A DNA stretch of 12,927 bases from an uncultured Lachnospiraceae bacterium (GCA_902797015.1 CADBRG010000222.1:1-12927), one strand, 5' to 3'; positions 1-7,653 are shown, counted from the first letter of the stretch. Numbers and translations are program-made. The notes: generated from the letters alone by a model not told the origin.

Positions 1-1383
1 CAGGGATTTTGCAAAAGTCTCAATGAAAGAACCACAGCCTGCTGAACATGCTTCGTTTAACAGTACGCTGTCAACCGTATTGTTTTTGATCTTGATGCAC
101 TTCATATCCTGGCCGCCGATGTCCAGAATACAGTCTACCGAAGGATCAAAGAATGCAGCAGCAGTGTAGTGTGCCACCGTCTCAACTTCACCCTCATCCA
201 GCTGGAACGCAGCCTTTACAAGTGCTTCACCATATCCCGTCGAGCAGGAATAAACAATCTTTGTATCATCTGGGATGAGCGAAGAGATCTCACGGATCGC
301 ACGGATCGACGTCGCGATCGGGCTTCCGTTGTTATTGCTGTAAAAAGAGTAGAGCAGTGTGCCATCTTCACTGACAAGCGCAAGCTTTGTCGTCGTAGAA
401 CCTGCATCGATACCAAGGAAACACTTTCCGTGATAATCTGCAAGTGAGCCTTTCTTAACAGAAGCCCCTGCATGACGGGCCGTAAACTCCTCATAATCCT
501 CTTTGGAGGCAAACAGCGGTTCCATACGGTCTACTTCAAATTCCATATGGATCTCGCCGGTCAGCTTGTTCAAAAGAGCTTCCAGAGAAATCTGTGTATC
601 TTCCTTATAGTTAAGCGCGGATCCCATCGCAGCAAACAGATGTGAGTTCTCCGGTGCGATGATATGCTCATCGTCAAGCTCAAGTGTCCGGATAAACGCT
701 TCCTTCAATTCAGAAAGGAAGTGCAGCGGGCCTCCAAGGAACGCAACATGTCCGCGGATCGGTTTGCCGCAGGCAAGACCGCTGATCGTCTGATTGACAA
801 CTGCCTGGAAAATAGACGCCGCCAGATCCTCTCTGGTCGCGCCTTCATTGATCAATGGCTGAATGTCAGACTTTGCAAATACACCGCAACGCGCTGCGAT
901 CGGATAGATCGCCTTATAATCCTTCGCATATTCATTCAGCCCGCTTGCATCTGTCTGGATCAGGGAAGCCATCTGGTCAATAAAGGAACCTGTACCGCCG
1001 GCACAGATACCATTCATTCGCTGCTCGATATTTCCGTTTTCAAAATAGATGATCTTCGCATCCTCACCGCCAAGCTCGATCGCGACATCGGTCTGCGGCG
1101 CGATATGCTCGAGGGCAGTAGATACAGAAACCACTTCCTGCACAAACGGAACCTCCAGATGGTTGGCCAGTGTCAGTCCGCCGGATCCTGTGATCATCGG
1201 GCAAAGTGTGATGTTTCCTGTCTGTTCATAAGCTTTTTGCAAAAGTCCGGACAAAGATTCTCGGATATTGGCAAAATGTCTCTGATAATCTGCAAATACT
1301 AACTGATCGTTCTCATCAAGGATCGCGATCTTTACTGTTGTGGATCCAATATCAATTCCAAGTTTATATATCTTGTTCTCCAT
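1..1383 (-). CDS. Tandem-domain acyl-CoA dehydratase activase (BadF/BadG/BcrA/BcrD ATPase family), 5' part, runs off left edge
   Basis: The minus strand is open for 461 codons from ATG 1383-1381 to position 1 without a stop. It reads as two successive ASKHA-fold ATPase domains. Domain 1 begins with the phosphate loop GIDIGSTTVK (residues 9-18), has ELGGEDAK (103-110) and an AGGTGSF segment just after Cys127. Cys166 lies in the CGVFAKSD segment. Domain 2 begins with GIDAGSTTTK (324-333), has DIGGQDMK (421-428) and Cys446 in CSAGCGSF. By family knowledge, such proteins hydrolyse ATP to drive one electron from a [4Fe-4S] cluster into a 2-hydroxyacyl-CoA dehydratase. Cys127 and Cys166 have the same numbering as the cluster ligands I recall for HgdC of Acidaminococcus fermentans. 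Tandem activases are often fused to dehydratase-like regions (total about 1400 residues), but that part lies outside the window. A ribosome binding site AAAGGTG precedes the ATG. The substrate cannot be told from here. Confidence 0.9.
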   Translation of the reverse strand, partial: MENKIYKLGIDIGSTTVKIAILDENDQLVFADYQRHFANIRESLSGLLQKAYEQTGNITLCPMITGSGGLTLANHLEVPFVQEVVSVSTALEHIAPQTDVAIELGGEDAKIIYFENGNIEQRMNGICAGGTGSFIDQMASLIQTDASGLNEYAKDYKAIYPIAARCGVFAKSDIQPLINEGATREDLAASIFQAVVNQTISGLACGKPIRGHVAFLGGPLHFLSELKEAFIRTLELDDEHIIAPENSHLFAAMGSALNYKEDTQISLEALLNKLTGEIHMEFEVDRMEPLFASKEDYEEFTARHAGASVKKGSLADYHGKCFLGIDAGSTTTKLALVSEDGTLLYSFYSNNNGSPIATSIRAIREISSLIPDDTKIVYSCSTGYGEALVKAAFQLDEGEVETVAHYTAAAFFDPSVDCILDIGGQDMKCIKIKNNTVDSVLLNEACSAGCGSFIETFAKSL

Positions 1384-1387
1384 ACGT

Positions 1388-1394
1388 CACCTTT
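1388..1394 (-). promoter_or_regulatory. Ribosome binding site of the activase gene
   Basis: On the minus strand AAAGGTG lies four bases before the ATG at 1383. It is the only purine-rich element near this start and supports it. Confidence 0.7.
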
Positions 1395-1433
1395 ACATAT
1401 ATATAGTGTTTTGATTTTTAAACTTATCCTCGT

Positions 1434-1462
1434 ATTATACATATTTTCAAAGAAAGAAACAA
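1434..1462 (-). promoter_or_regulatory. Sigma-A type promoter for the activase gene
   Basis: Read on the minus strand, TTGTTT (1462-1457) is followed after exactly 17 bases by a perfect TATAAT (1439-1434). The ATG lies about 50 bases further on, leaving a short AT-rich leader. No operator-like palindrome is evident. Confidence 0.7.
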
Positions 1463-1507
1463 GCCCGCAGACTGCTTCTTTACACATTCTTAACGATTCA
1501 TTTAAAA

Positions 1508-1536
1508 TTGACAAAAATAACACGAATCTCTATAAT
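1508..1536 (+). promoter_or_regulatory. Consensus sigma-A promoter for the rhomboid-like gene and glnS
   Basis: TTGACA at 1508-1513 and TATAAT at 1531-1536 are both perfect matches, separated by an ideal 17-base spacer. It faces away from the minus-strand promoter, so 1384-1602 is a divergent promoter region. The expected leader is about 60 bases. Confidence 0.85.
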
Positions 1537-1585
1537 AAAGCGGATAGTATGCCCAAGGAATACACAAATTAATTGTACTAATGAA

Positions 1586-1592
1586 AAGGAGG
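1586..1592 (+). promoter_or_regulatory. Ribosome binding site of the rhomboid-like gene
   Basis: AAGGAGG ends 10 bases before ATG 1603, a near-perfect Shine-Dalgarno sequence that fixes the start. Confidence 0.75.
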
Positions 1593-1602
1593 CTCTTCCT
1601 GT

Positions 1603-2448
1603 ATGGGATTTATGGACAAAATGGAACGGCGATTCGGGAAATTCGCGATCACCGGACTGATGAAATATATGGTTGGATGCTATATCATCGGATATGTCCT
1701 GATGTATACCTTCCCGCAGTCAATGAGTCTTTTATCTCTTGAGCCTTATTTTATTTTACACGGCCAGATCTGGCGTCTTGTCTCCTGGCTTTTGATCCCG
1801 CCAAGCACCAGCATTATCTGGGCTGTCATCATGATCATCTTTTACTATCAGATCGGAACAGCACTGGAGCGTACCTGGGGTGCATTCCGCTTTAACGTTT
1901 ATATCTTTGGCGGTATCATTTTAACGATCGTCGGTGCGTTTATCATGTACTTCATCGTCGGCGGTGCAGTTATGACAGCAGGCCTTTCGACATTTAGTAC
2001 GTATTATATCAACTTAAGCATATTCCTCGCATTTGCGGTAACATACCCTGAGCATCAGGTCCTTGTATATTTCCTGATCCCAGTCAAGATGAAATGGCTG
2101 GCGATCATCTATGCGGTACTCGCATTGTACGGTGCAGTCGTTTCCGGCTGGCCCGCACGTGTCGCGATCATCTGCTCACTTGGCAACTTCCTGATCTTCT
2201 GGGCAATGACAAGAAACCTTAAAAAGTATTCTCCGCGGGAAATCCACAGAAAGCAGGATTTCAGGCGAAAGATCAACCAATCAAGTGGTTATACATCCCG
2301 AAACGGGACGATCACAAAGCACAAATGTGCGGTATGCGGCAGAACCGAGCTTGACGATCCGAATCTCGAATTCCGGTTTTGTTCCAGATGTAACGGCAAT
2401 TATGAATACTGCCAGGATCATCTATTTACGCATGAGCATGTTAAATAA
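1603..2448 (+). CDS. Rhomboid-fold membrane protein, probable pseudoprotease, with C-terminal zinc ribbon
   Basis: 281 residues. About six hydrophobic segments lie between residues 20 and 203, followed by a basic linker and a Cys-rich tail. Rhomboid-like marks are GQIWRLVSW (54-62), matching the conserved WR of loop 1, and the P149...IPVKMKWLA block after the fifth helix. The active site is not there: no GxSG motif precedes P149, and the last-helix His is replaced in CSLGNFL (191-197, Ser192 where HLGG is expected). The tail carries Cys242/Cys245 and Cys260/Cys263, then Cys270 and His273/277/279, which looks like a zinc ribbon. I infer a non-proteolytic membrane protein, perhaps binding partner proteins or clients as pseudo-rhomboids do. 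It is the first gene after a consensus promoter and lies just upstream of glnS, so the two are probably co-transcribed. Confidence 0.7.
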   Translation: MGFMDKMERRFGKFAITGLMKYMVGCYIIGYVLMYTFPQSMSLLSLEPYFILHGQIWRLVSWLLIPPSTSIIWAVIMIIFYYQIGTALERTWGAFRFNVYIFGGIILTIVGAFIMYFIVGGAVMTAGLSTFSTYYINLSIFLAFAVTYPEHQVLVYFLIPVKMKWLAIIYAVLALYGAVVSGWPARVAIICSLGNFLIFWAMTRNLKKYSPREIHRKQDFRRKINQSSGYTSRNGTITKHKCAVCGRTELDDPNLEFRFCSRCNGNYEYCQDHLFTHEHVK

Positions 2449-2461
2449 AATTTAGAAGCAT

Positions 2462-2466
2462 GGGAG
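2462..2466 (+). promoter_or_regulatory. Ribosome binding site that decides the glnS start
   Basis: GGGAG lies five bases before ATG 2472 and overlaps the alternative ATG at 2460, so it argues for the downstream start. Confidence 0.5.
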
Positions 2467-2471
2467 ATAAC

Positions 2472-4181
2472 ATGGAAGACAACATCAAAGACAATGTAAC
2501 AGAAGAAACAAAAGAAGAAGTCGTATCCCGAAACTTCATCGAACAGATCATCGATGAAGATTTAAAGGAAGGAAAACACAAAGAGATCTGCACCCGGTTT
2601 CCGCCGGAGCCAAACGGTTACCTTCATATCGGTCATGCAAAATCCATTCTCTTAAACTATGGACTTGCACAGGAATACGGCGGAAAATTCAATATGCGGT
2701 TTGATGACACCAATCCGACCAAGGAAAAAGAGGAGTTCGTCAATTCCATCTTAGAAGACATTAAATGGCTTGGTGCAGACTGGGAAGACCGCCTTTATTT
2801 TGCATCGGATTATTTCCCGCAGATGTATGAAGCGGCGATCACTCTGATCAAAAAGGGAAAGGCATATGTTTGCGATCTGACAGCAGACGAGATCCGCGAA
2901 TACCGTGGCACTCTGACAGAGCCCGGAAAAAACAGTCCGTACCGTGAACGCAGCGTAGAAGAGAACTTAAAGCTCTTTGAGGAAATGAAAGACGGCAAAT
3001 ATGCAGACGGTGAGAAGGTACTTCGCGCAAAGATCGACATGGCATCTCCGAACATGAACATGAGAGATCCTGTCATCTACCGTGTTGCACACATTGCACA
3101 TCACAGAACAGGAGACCAGTGGTGCATCTATCCGATGTATGATTTCGCACATCCGATCGAAGATGCGATCGAAGGCGTCACACATTCCATCTGCACACTG
3201 GAATTTGAAGACCACAGACCACTGTATGACTGGGTTGTCAATGAGGTCGGTTATGATCCGAAGCCGCGTCAGATCGAATTTGCCAAATTGTATCTGACCA
3301 ATATCGTAACCGGAAAGCGCTATATCAAGAAGCTTGTCGAAGAAGGCATTGTAGACGGCTGGGATGATCCGAGACTTGTCTCCATCGCCGGTCTTAGAAG
3401 AAGAGGATTTACACCTTCCTCAATCCAGAAGTTTGTCGACCTCTGTGGTGTGTCAAAATCCAACTCCGCAGTTGACTATGCGATGCTTGAGTACTGTATC
3501 AGAGAAGATCTGAAAATGGATGCGCCGCGTGTTATGGCAATCCTTGATCCGATCAAGCTTATCATCGACAATTATCCTGAAGGACAGATCGAAGAGCTTG
3601 AGATCGACAATAACGTAGAAAACCCGGAACTTGGCAAACGTATGGTTCCGTTCGGAAGAGAGCTTTACATTGAGCGTGAGGACTTTATGGAAGTTCCGCC
3701 GAAAAAGTATCGTCGTCTGTATCCGGGCAATGAAGTACGCCTGATGAATGCATATTTTGTTACCTGCACCGACGTAGAGAAGGATGCCGACGGCAATATC
3801 ATTGCAGTGCACTGTACGTATGATCCGGAAAGCCGTGGCGGCAACAGCCCGGACGGCAGAAAAGTACGTGGTACCATTCACTGGGTAGAGGCAAACAGTG
3901 CGATCTCCGCAACCGTTCGTCTCTATGAAAATATTGTCGATGAAGAAAAGGGCGTTTACAATCCTGAAGACGGCTCCCTGAACTTAAATCCGAATTCACT
4001 GACAACCTGCACAGACTGCAAGCTTGAGCCTTCTTTAAAGACTGCAAAGGCATATGACAGCTTCCAGTTTGTACGGAACGGATTCTTCTGTGTTGACAGC
4101 AAGGACAGCTCACCGGAAAACCCGGTATTCAACCGAATCGTTTCACTGAAGAGTTCCTACAAACTGCCGACACAGCAGTAG
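2472..4181 (+). CDS. glnS: Glutaminyl-tRNA synthetase
   Basis: Cytoplasmic class Ic synthetase that charges tRNA(Gln) with glutamine. Counting from ATG 2472 (569 residues), the HIGH motif is in PEPNGYLHIGHAKS (45-58), followed by FNMRFDDTNP. FEDHRPLYDW (245-254) and GWDDPRL with GLRRRGFTP are strongly GlnRS-like. The C-terminal half matches the two beta-barrel anticodon-binding domains. The length fits the family (about 550-570). The KMSKS loop is divergent: VTGKRYI at 279-285 where bacterial enzymes usually read MSKRKL. I prefer ATG 2472 because GGGAG (2462-2466) lies five bases upstream. The in-frame ATG at 2460 would add four residues and has no clear ribosome binding site. The gene follows the rhomboid-like gene by 23 bp and ends before a terminator hairpin. 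Confidence 0.95.
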   Translation: MEDNIKDNVTEETKEEVVSRNFIEQIIDEDLKEGKHKEICTRFPPEPNGYLHIGHAKSILLNYGLAQEYGGKFNMRFDDTNPTKEKEEFVNSILEDIKWLGADWEDRLYFASDYFPQMYEAAITLIKKGKAYVCDLTADEIREYRGTLTEPGKNSPYRERSVEENLKLFEEMKDGKYADGEKVLRAKIDMASPNMNMRDPVIYRVAHIAHHRTGDQWCIYPMYDFAHPIEDAIEGVTHSICTLEFEDHRPLYDWVVNEVGYDPKPRQIEFAKLYLTNIVTGKRYIKKLVEEGIVDGWDDPRLVSIAGLRRRGFTPSSIQKFVDLCGVSKSNSAVDYAMLEYCIREDLKMDAPRVMAILDPIKLIIDNYPEGQIEELEIDNNVENPELGKRMVPFGRELYIEREDFMEVPPKKYRRLYPGNEVRLMNAYFVTCTDVEKDADGNIIAVHCTYDPESRGGNSPDGRKVRGTIHWVEANSAISATVRLYENIVDEEKGVYNPEDGSLNLNPNSLTTCTDCKLEPSLKTAKAYDSFQFVRNGFFCVDSKDSSPENPVFNRIVSLKSSYKLPTQQ

Positions 4182-4211
4182 TAGTATTTCAATACAAATA
4201 AGATTATTTCC

Positions 4212-4243
4212 AAACAGCTGCAGATGATAATCCGCAGCTGTTT
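4212..4243 (+). terminator. Rho-independent terminator after glnS
   Basis: A perfect 10-bp stem (AAACAGCTGC at 4212-4221 with GCAGCTGTTT at 4234-4243) encloses a 12-base loop and is followed by a short, imperfect T-rich run (TTTCAATCTT). Termination may be partial, because no clear promoter is visible before the next gene. Confidence 0.7.
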
Positions 4244-4278
4244 CAATCTTGCATGCCTGTTTGAAAGGTTTTATATAT

Positions 4279-5025
4279 ATGAAAAAACGAAAAGCGATAT
4301 GGATCATTCTGATCATTATCGCTGTTATTATAGTATTTTTATTTTACCAGTTTACTTTTCTGGTAAAGGCAAAGCGCGTTATTTTAAACACATATTTTAT
4401 CGCTGACAATGAACTCATCGGCGCGGATCTGTCAAAATATCAGGGAAATGTTGATATGGAACGGCTTTCAGAGCAGGGTCTTTCCTTCGTCTATGTCAAA
4501 GCAACAGAAGGCAGCGAGATCGTTGATACCCATTTTGCAGAGAACTGGGCAAACGCAATTGAAAGCCCCTTAGAAGTCGGCGCCTATCATTTCTTTTCCT
4601 TTGACAGCGACGGCAGCACACAGGCCCGGCATTTCATTGAAACCGTAGGTGATATGGACGGATGTCTGATCCCGGTTGTAGATGTTGAATTCTATGCGGA
4701 TAAAGAAGAAAACCCGCCTGAAAAAGAAGATGTGGTAAGAGAGCTTGGAGAATATCTGACGATCCTTGAGGAGGAATACCAGGTCAAGCCCATGATCTAT
4801 GCACAAAGAGACATTTACCGCAAATATATAAAAGATGATTTTTCTGATTATCCGAGATGGGTCAGAAGCATTTATTATCCGGTTTTCTTTGAGGCAGGAA
4901 CAGACTGGGTTCTCTGGCAGTACTGTGATACCATGTCATTGGACGGATACGACGGCGATGAAACCAACATCGATATGAATGTATTAAATAAAAGGACCAG
5001 TCTCGATTCTCTGATTGTCAGATAA
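4279..5025 (+). CDS. Membrane-anchored GH25 muramidase (lysozyme-type glycoside hydrolase)
   Basis: 248 residues from ATG 4279. A basic start (MKKRK) and one hydrophobic segment (about 7-30) look like an uncleaved signal anchor that places the enzyme outside the membrane. The rest is a GH25 domain: GADLSKYQG (48-56) with the active-site Asp50, FVYVKATEGS (70-79), GAYHFF (101-106), the catalytic VVDVEF with Asp135 and Glu137, and WVLWQY (210-215). By family knowledge GH25 enzymes cleave the beta-1,4 bond between N-acetylmuramic acid and N-acetylglucosamine in peptidoglycan, so a role in wall remodelling is likely. GAAAGG at 4263-4268 supports this start. The upstream TTG at 4249 has no ribosome binding site and lies close to the terminator. 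There is no separate wall-binding repeat. The rsuA-like gene starts 16 bp downstream. Confidence 0.9.
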   Translation: MKKRKAIWIILIIIAVIIVFLFYQFTFLVKAKRVILNTYFIADNELIGADLSKYQGNVDMERLSEQGLSFVYVKATEGSEIVDTHFAENWANAIESPLEVGAYHFFSFDSDGSTQARHFIETVGDMDGCLIPVVDVEFYADKEENPPEKEDVVRELGEYLTILEEEYQVKPMIYAQRDIYRKYIKDDFSDYPRWVRSIYYPVFFEAGTDWVLWQYCDTMSLDGYDGDETNIDMNVLNKRTSLDSLIVR

Positions 5026-5041
5026 CAGGAGTTTTCTTTAT

Positions 5042-5773
5042 ATGCGGTTAGACAAATATCTCGCTGATATGGGCATCGGTACCCGCAGTGAGCTGAAAGC
5101 AAAAATCCGAAAAGGCAGCGCGACGGTAAATGGAAGCATCATAAAAGATCCCGGATTTCAGGTACCCGCACAGGCCATTGTCACATTTTGCGGCCAAACG
5201 GTATCCTATGAATCCAATGCCTATTATATGCTCAACAAACCTGCCGGCGTGATTTCTGCCACTGAAGATCCGAAACTAAAAACCGTCATTGATCTGATCG
5301 AAGAAAGTCATCGCACGGATCTTTTTCCCGTTGGCAGACTTGATAAAGATACCGAAGGCCTGCTTTTGATCACCAATGACGGCGCACTTTCACACAGGCT
5401 TTTGTCACCAAAGCATCATGTCGATAAAGTATATTATGCCATCATTTCCGGTATTGTATCAAAGCAGGAGATTACCGCCTTTGCAAATGGCCTGAAAGTC
5501 GACGACGATCTGACTGCCATGCCTGCCGATCTTACCATTTTACATACGGACCCTGAAAAGGTTACTTCAGAAGTAGAGATTACGATCCGCGAAGGGAAAT
5601 TTCACCAGATCAAGCGAATGTTTGAGGCTGTCGGAATGAAGGTTATGTATCTGAAACGAATCAAAATGGGAAGCCTTTCACTGGATCCGGCATTGTCGCC
5701 CGGTGAATACCGCAGACTGACACAAGACGAAGTAGAAGCATTACAGTCAAACGAAACGAAAGGAACATACTAA
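5042..5773 (+). CDS. rsuA: 16S rRNA pseudouridine synthase, RsuA/RluB/E/F family
   Basis: 243 residues from ATG 5042, preceded by AGGAG (5027-5031). The N-terminus is an S4 RNA-binding domain (about 1-58, starting MRLDKYLADMGIGTRSE). The catalytic domain has YYMLNKPAGVISA (61-73), then VGRLDKDTEGLLLITNDG with the catalytic Asp101, and the late FHQIKRMFEAVG segment typical of the RsuA branch. By family knowledge RsuA converts uridine to pseudouridine at position 516 of 16S rRNA. RluB, RluE and RluF paralogues modify 23S rRNA, so the exact target is inferred from the best motif fit. The gene stands 16 bp after the muramidase gene and one base before the permease gene, whose ribosome binding site is inside its last codons. 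Confidence 0.88.
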   Translation: MRLDKYLADMGIGTRSELKAKIRKGSATVNGSIIKDPGFQVPAQAIVTFCGQTVSYESNAYYMLNKPAGVISATEDPKLKTVIDLIEESHRTDLFPVGRLDKDTEGLLLITNDGALSHRLLSPKHHVDKVYYAIISGIVSKQEITAFANGLKVDDDLTAMPADLTILHTDPEKVTSEVEITIREGKFHQIKRMFEAVGMKVMYLKRIKMGSLSLDPALSPGEYRRLTQDEVEALQSNETKGTY

Positions 5774-5774
5774 C

Positions 5775-7112
5775 ATGGAAATCCTGTCTTTGATCGGTAT
5801 TTTCGCTGGTCTGGCACTCATGATTTATCTGACCTTCAAAGGGCACTCCATTATCTGGGTTGCACCTTTGTCAGCATTCATCGTTGTCCTCTTTGCACTT
5901 GGTGCGGGACTGGGAGAAGACCGGACGCTGCTTTCTTCCTATACCGTTGATTATATGCGGGGCGTGGGAGAGTACTTTATTTCCTGGTTCCCGACCTTCC
6001 TGCTCGGTGCGATCTACGGAAAAGTCATGGAAATGACCGGAGCCGCAAGAGCGCTTGCTGACCTGATCGTTAAGCTGATCGGCCCGCGTTTTGTCGTACT
6101 TGCCGTACTGATCCCGTGCATGCTTTTAACATACGGCGGCGTTTCCCTCTTTGTCGTTGTATTTATTATGTATCCGATGGGATATGCAATTTACAAGGCA
6201 GCCAATATTCCGAGAACCCTGCTGCCTGCAGCAATCGCCTTCGGTTCCTTCGGACTGACGATGACATCTATCCCCGGAACACCACAGATCCAGAACCTGA
6301 TCCCGATGGACTATTTCGGTACATCCGCATCTGCAGCACCTGTTATGGGAATCGTTGCCGCGATCATTGTTCTGGTTCCCGGATACATATATCTAAACCG
6401 TCGGGTTAAAAAAGCCAGAGAGGCAAAGCTTGGATTCATAGAGGATCCTACCATTTTAAAAGAAACCGAAACACAGGCAGGGGAAGCAGCAGTGCGTTAC
6501 TGGCTGTCAGGCCTGGTACCGCTCATCGTTGTGTTTATCACGCTGAATCTCCTGAAATGGAACATCGTCGTTTCACTGATCACAGGCATTATTGTTTGTT
6601 GCCTGTTCCATCCGGATAAGTTAAAACGCATTCCGCAGACGATCACGGAAGGTGCAAAAGGATCTGTGACCGCGATCATGAACACGGCCTGCGCAGTCGG
6701 TTTTGGCTCTGTCATTCGGATCGTTCCCGGTTTTGCGCTTCTGACAGCACTTTTAATCAGTCAGAACGCCACACCCATGTCCCTGTTATTCTCTGAGGCA
6801 ATTTCGACCAGTGTGCTTTCCGGTGCAACAGGATCTGCATCCGGCGGTCTGTCGATCGCGCTTGCGGCATTTGCAGACCAGTATATGGCTGTCGCGCAGA
6901 CACTTGGCATCAGTCCTGATATCCTGCACCGAGTGGCATCGATTGCAGCAGGAAGTCTTGATAAGCTTCCGCATAACGGTGCCGTGATCACATTACTTGC
7001 AGTATCACACTGTACGCACAAAGACTCTTACAAAGACATCTTTGTCGTCTCTGTCATCATTCCGATGATCGCTTTGGCAGTATTGCTGTTAATATGGGGT
7101 TTGATTTTGTAA
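5775..7112 (+). CDS. GntP-family permease (gluconate/organic acid:H+ symporter type)
   Basis: 445 residues, almost wholly hydrophobic, with about 11-12 membrane segments and a cytoplasmic charged loop near 210-240. Segments such as TYGGVSLFVVVF, SIPGTPQIQNLIP and ATGSASGGLSIAL fit the GntP branch of the ion-transporter superfamily, and the length fits GntP (about 440-450). By family knowledge members import gluconate, related sugar acids, or hydroxy acids such as 3-hydroxybutyrate with protons. The substrate cannot be set from sequence alone, and no gluconate kinase or sugar-acid catabolic gene is in the window. Only one base separates it from the rsuA stop codon. Its AAGGA ribosome binding site (5760-5764) is inside rsuA, which suggests translational coupling. 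No terminator hairpin is visible after the stop. Confidence 0.85.
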   Translation: MEILSLIGIFAGLALMIYLTFKGHSIIWVAPLSAFIVVLFALGAGLGEDRTLLSSYTVDYMRGVGEYFISWFPTFLLGAIYGKVMEMTGAARALADLIVKLIGPRFVVLAVLIPCMLLTYGGVSLFVVVFIMYPMGYAIYKAANIPRTLLPAAIAFGSFGLTMTSIPGTPQIQNLIPMDYFGTSASAAPVMGIVAAIIVLVPGYIYLNRRVKKAREAKLGFIEDPTILKETETQAGEAAVRYWLSGLVPLIVVFITLNLLKWNIVVSLITGIIVCCLFHPDKLKRIPQTITEGAKGSVTAIMNTACAVGFGSVIRIVPGFALLTALLISQNATPMSLLFSEAISTSVLSGATGSASGGLSIALAAFADQYMAVAQTLGISPDILHRVASIAAGSLDKLPHNGAVITLLAVSHCTHKDSYKDIFVVSVIIPMIALAVLLLIWGLIL

Positions 7113-7162
7113 AATATGTGCATGTTTATCCATTATCTGCAAATCACAGGATTGAATATGAA

Positions 7163-7194
7163 TTACTGAAATCCGGAATTTGAATTATGATAAT
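7163..7194 (+). promoter_or_regulatory. Weak candidate promoter for the repeat-protein gene
   Basis: The AT-rich stretch offers TATGAT (7186-7191), or GATAAT (7189-7194), as a -10 box. The -35 partners at 17 bases (TTACTG, CTGAAA) match the consensus poorly. A promoter between 7113 and 7254 is expected because the gene looks stand-alone, but its position is not certain. Confidence 0.25.
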
Positions 7195-7209
7195 GATGTA
7201 AAGTTTTAT

Positions 7210-7228
7210 GTCTGCAGCCGATGCAGAC
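7210..7228 (+). other. Small hairpin in the leader of the repeat-protein gene
   Basis: GTCTGCA (7210-7216) and TGCAGAC (7222-7228) form a perfect 7-bp stem with a five-base loop. It ends 12 bases before the ribosome binding site. No T-run follows, so it is not a typical terminator. It may be an mRNA-stabilising 5' structure; that role is inference. Confidence 0.4.
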
Positions 7229-7240
7229 CACAATTTTAAA

Positions 7241-7249
7241 AGGGGGGAG
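7241..7249 (+). promoter_or_regulatory. Very strong ribosome binding site of the repeat-protein gene
   Basis: AGGGGGGAG ends five bases before ATG 7255. With the preceding A-rich run it is among the strongest translation signals in the window and fits high expression. Confidence 0.65.
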
Positions 7250-7254
7250 CAACT

Positions 7255-7629
7255 ATGTCAATTTTCTACAAATTCCAGGACATCTTCAATTACCTGCTTG
7301 AAGCACCGGACAGAGCAACAGGCGACGAGAAAATCAAATTCGAGCAGATGATGACAGCTGACTTCATTGGAACACTCAACAACATCAAGAATGCTGACAC
7401 AAGAGAAGAAGGCGACGCAATCATTGCTGCTGCAATGGCAGACACACATAAAAGATTCGCTGATGAACTTGGTAAGATCAAAGACGCTCCGGAGCGTAAA
7501 ATCGGTAACAGAGAAATCGATTCTCTCCTGGTTCTGATGAACGAATATGCTGCAACACTCGTTTCCATCAAAAACGCACCTTCACGTGAGGTTGGCGACA
7601 AGATTATCAAAGACTTCTGCCTGGTATAA
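7255..7629 (+). CDS. Uncharacterised 124-residue protein with four 30/31-residue helical repeats
   Basis: I do not recognise the family. There is no signal peptide or membrane segment, and the protein is acidic/basic mixed and looks helical. A motif of the form xxAPxRxxGD recurs four times: APDRATGD (17-24), ADTREEGD (47-54), APERKIGN (78-85) and APSREVGD (108-115), spaced 30, 31 and 30 residues. The last three are preceded by IK and a polar residue (IKNA, IKDA, IKNA), and helical stretches of about 22 residues join the motifs. Codon use is strongly biased: all seven Phe are TTC, all six Thr are ACA, and no ATA is used. Neighbouring genes mix TTT and TTC freely. With the strong ribosome binding site and its own terminator, this points to an abundant cytoplasmic protein made from a single-gene transcript. 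Function is unknown. Confidence 0.85.
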   Translation: MSIFYKFQDIFNYLLEAPDRATGDEKIKFEQMMTADFIGTLNNIKNADTREEGDAIIAAAMADTHKRFADELGKIKDAPERKIGNREIDSLLVLMNEYAATLVSIKNAPSREVGDKIIKDFCLV

Positions 7630-7653
7630 ATTCCAGACTTCCGTAACCATAAC

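Noticed and set aside
290..320. Short repeat of CACGGATCG within the activase gene
   Set aside because: It encodes the repeated Ile-Arg residues of the protein and is explained by codon choice.
664..1302. A 212-codon plus-strand open frame
   Set aside because: It lies wholly opposite the activase coding sequence, which has strong domain motifs. Its product is Arg/Cys-rich and unlike any protein I know.
1561..1580. Imperfect AT-rich inverted repeat as an operator upstream of the rhomboid-like gene
   Set aside because: Only four to five pairs with a mismatch; expected by chance in AT-rich leader sequence.
4249..4278. TTG 4249 as start of the muramidase
   Set aside because: It has no ribosome binding site and would put residues before the signal anchor. 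ATG 4279 has GAAAGG upstream and a basic-hydrophobic start.
7210..7228. The 7-bp hairpin as a terminator for the permease gene
   Set aside because: No T-run follows, and it is directly before a ribosome binding site; better seen as a leader structure.
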